Below, in pieces: positions 5,302 through 5,551 of a stretch of 5,551 nt of DNA. Where the stretch lies: positions 1 through 5,551 of the forward strand of contig VSNK01000335.1 of assembly GCA_009774255.1 (NCBI GenBank). Direction: 5' to 3'. The stretch's first letter is position 1. The number at the start of each line of letters is the position of its first letter. The notes beneath the pieces were generated by a model, which was not told the origin of the DNA, ran no database searches, and worked only from the letters and a program-made list of their open reading frames with translations. Source of the DNA: Faecalicatena sp. Its GTDB lineage: Bacteria; Bacillota; Clostridia; Lachnospirales; Lachnospiraceae. The position numbers were made by a program, and so were the translations under genes.

Positions 5302-5436
5302 TGACGGCTGTTGTTGACGGCTATAAAAATTTTTCCGCATAGAAAAATCAGCCTGCTGTTCGTCAGCAAGTGCCTGTAAACAGCGGGCTGATACAGTCTG
5401 ACGGCTAAAAGTAATTTGACGGCTATTTTGACGGCT
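5302..5436. repeat. Five direct copies of TGACGGCT
   Basis: TGACGGCT occurs on the plus strand at 5302-5309, 5315-5322, 5399-5406, 5417-5424 and 5429-5436. The last two belong to a tandem 12-bp unit, TTTGACGGCTAT. A related TGACAGCC begins at 5280. Two copies lie on one side and three on the other side of the terminator hairpin at 5347-5392. Spacing of 12, 13 and 18 bp is near one or two helical turns, as for protein-binding iterons, but no replication or recombinase gene is in view to support that. Confidence 0.6.
5341..5392 (-). terminator. Strong intrinsic terminator for a gene beyond the window
   Basis: Arms 5347-5360 (ATCAGCCTGCTGTT) and 5379-5392 (AACAGCGGGCTGAT) are complementary over 14 bp with one non-Watson-Crick position and an 18-nt loop. 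On the minus strand the stem is followed by UUUUCU (5346-5341), so it works as a Rho-independent terminator for transcription entering from above 5551. The plus-strand side has no T-run. It insulates the tnpB unit from upstream transcription. Confidence 0.65.
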
Positions 5437-5506
5437 ATTAGATTTATTATGAAAAAACAGAAATATTTAAGAAAGCCGTGAGAAGACCGCAAAATGCCTG
5501 GAAAAC

Positions 5507-5547
5507 GCCTGTTTTAAAGGGAATTGGATAGATACGGCAAAACAGGC
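5507..5547. repeat. Perfect 9-bp inverted repeat near the window edge
   Basis: GCCTGTTTT at 5507-5515 and AAAACAGGC at 5539-5547 are exact reverse complements separated by 23 bases. On the minus strand the inner arm runs into GTTTTCC, a weak U-tail, so it might be a secondary terminator. Nothing coding is supported between 5437 and 5551. The context is cut off by the window edge. Confidence 0.35.
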
Positions 5548-5551
5548 ACCG

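Noticed and set aside
5302..5436. CRISPR array
   Set aside because: The repeated word is only 8-12 bp with irregular spacing and no regular spacers. No cas gene is present.
5244..5492. 82-codon minus-strand frame with a hydrophobic start
   Set aside because: It runs through the TGACGGCT repeats and the U-tailed terminator hairpin, lacks a ribosome site, and its repeated IAVK pattern only reflects the DNA repeat.

Overview
The window looks like a low-to-mid GC gut Firmicute, most likely a Clostridia/Lachnospiraceae-type genome. The basis is the style of the proteins (sugar transferase of the EpsL/PglC type, DegT aminotransferase, NeuD/PglD acetyltransferase, a solo TnpB), strong AGGAGG-like ribosome sites, GTG starts and U-tailed terminators. 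This placement is an inference, as no rRNA or other marker is present. Every gene I can support is on the minus strand, so the window is best read from high to low coordinates.

Region A (about 5551-5200) has no convincing gene. It holds a near-perfect 14-bp inverted repeat with a U-tail, which is a minus-strand terminator for something beyond the window. Five direct copies of TGACGGCT flank it. Region B (about 5250-3330) looks like a solo tnpB transposon unit: a hairpin that may be the left end with a promoter inside it, a 497-aa TnpB-like protein with RuvC residues in place but no recognisable zinc-finger cysteines, and a structured 3' segment that is a good candidate for its guide RNA (omega RNA). 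No tnpA is present.

Region C (about 3330-2927) is the leader of a polysaccharide or glycan operon. It has a weak promoter candidate, a small GUUU-loop hairpin, a complete intrinsic terminator placed before the first gene, and a hairpin that covers a possible ribosome site. Leader termination of this kind suggests attenuation or processive antitermination, for which LoaP/NusG-type control is one known precedent.

Region D (2926-1) is a tightly packed operon: DegT/DnrJ/EryC1/StrS aminotransferase, phosphoglycosyl transferase (4-nt ATGA overlap), NeuD/PglD-type acetyltransferase (start touches the preceding stop), and the N-terminal part of a GT4-like glycosyltransferase that runs off the window. 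The order matches the PglE-PglC-PglD-PglA steps of di-N-acetylbacillosamine synthesis and transfer to undecaprenyl phosphate. The likely joint role is to make a UDP-amino-acetamido sugar, load it on the lipid carrier, and begin extending a surface glycan. The 4,6-dehydratase (PglF step) is not in the window.
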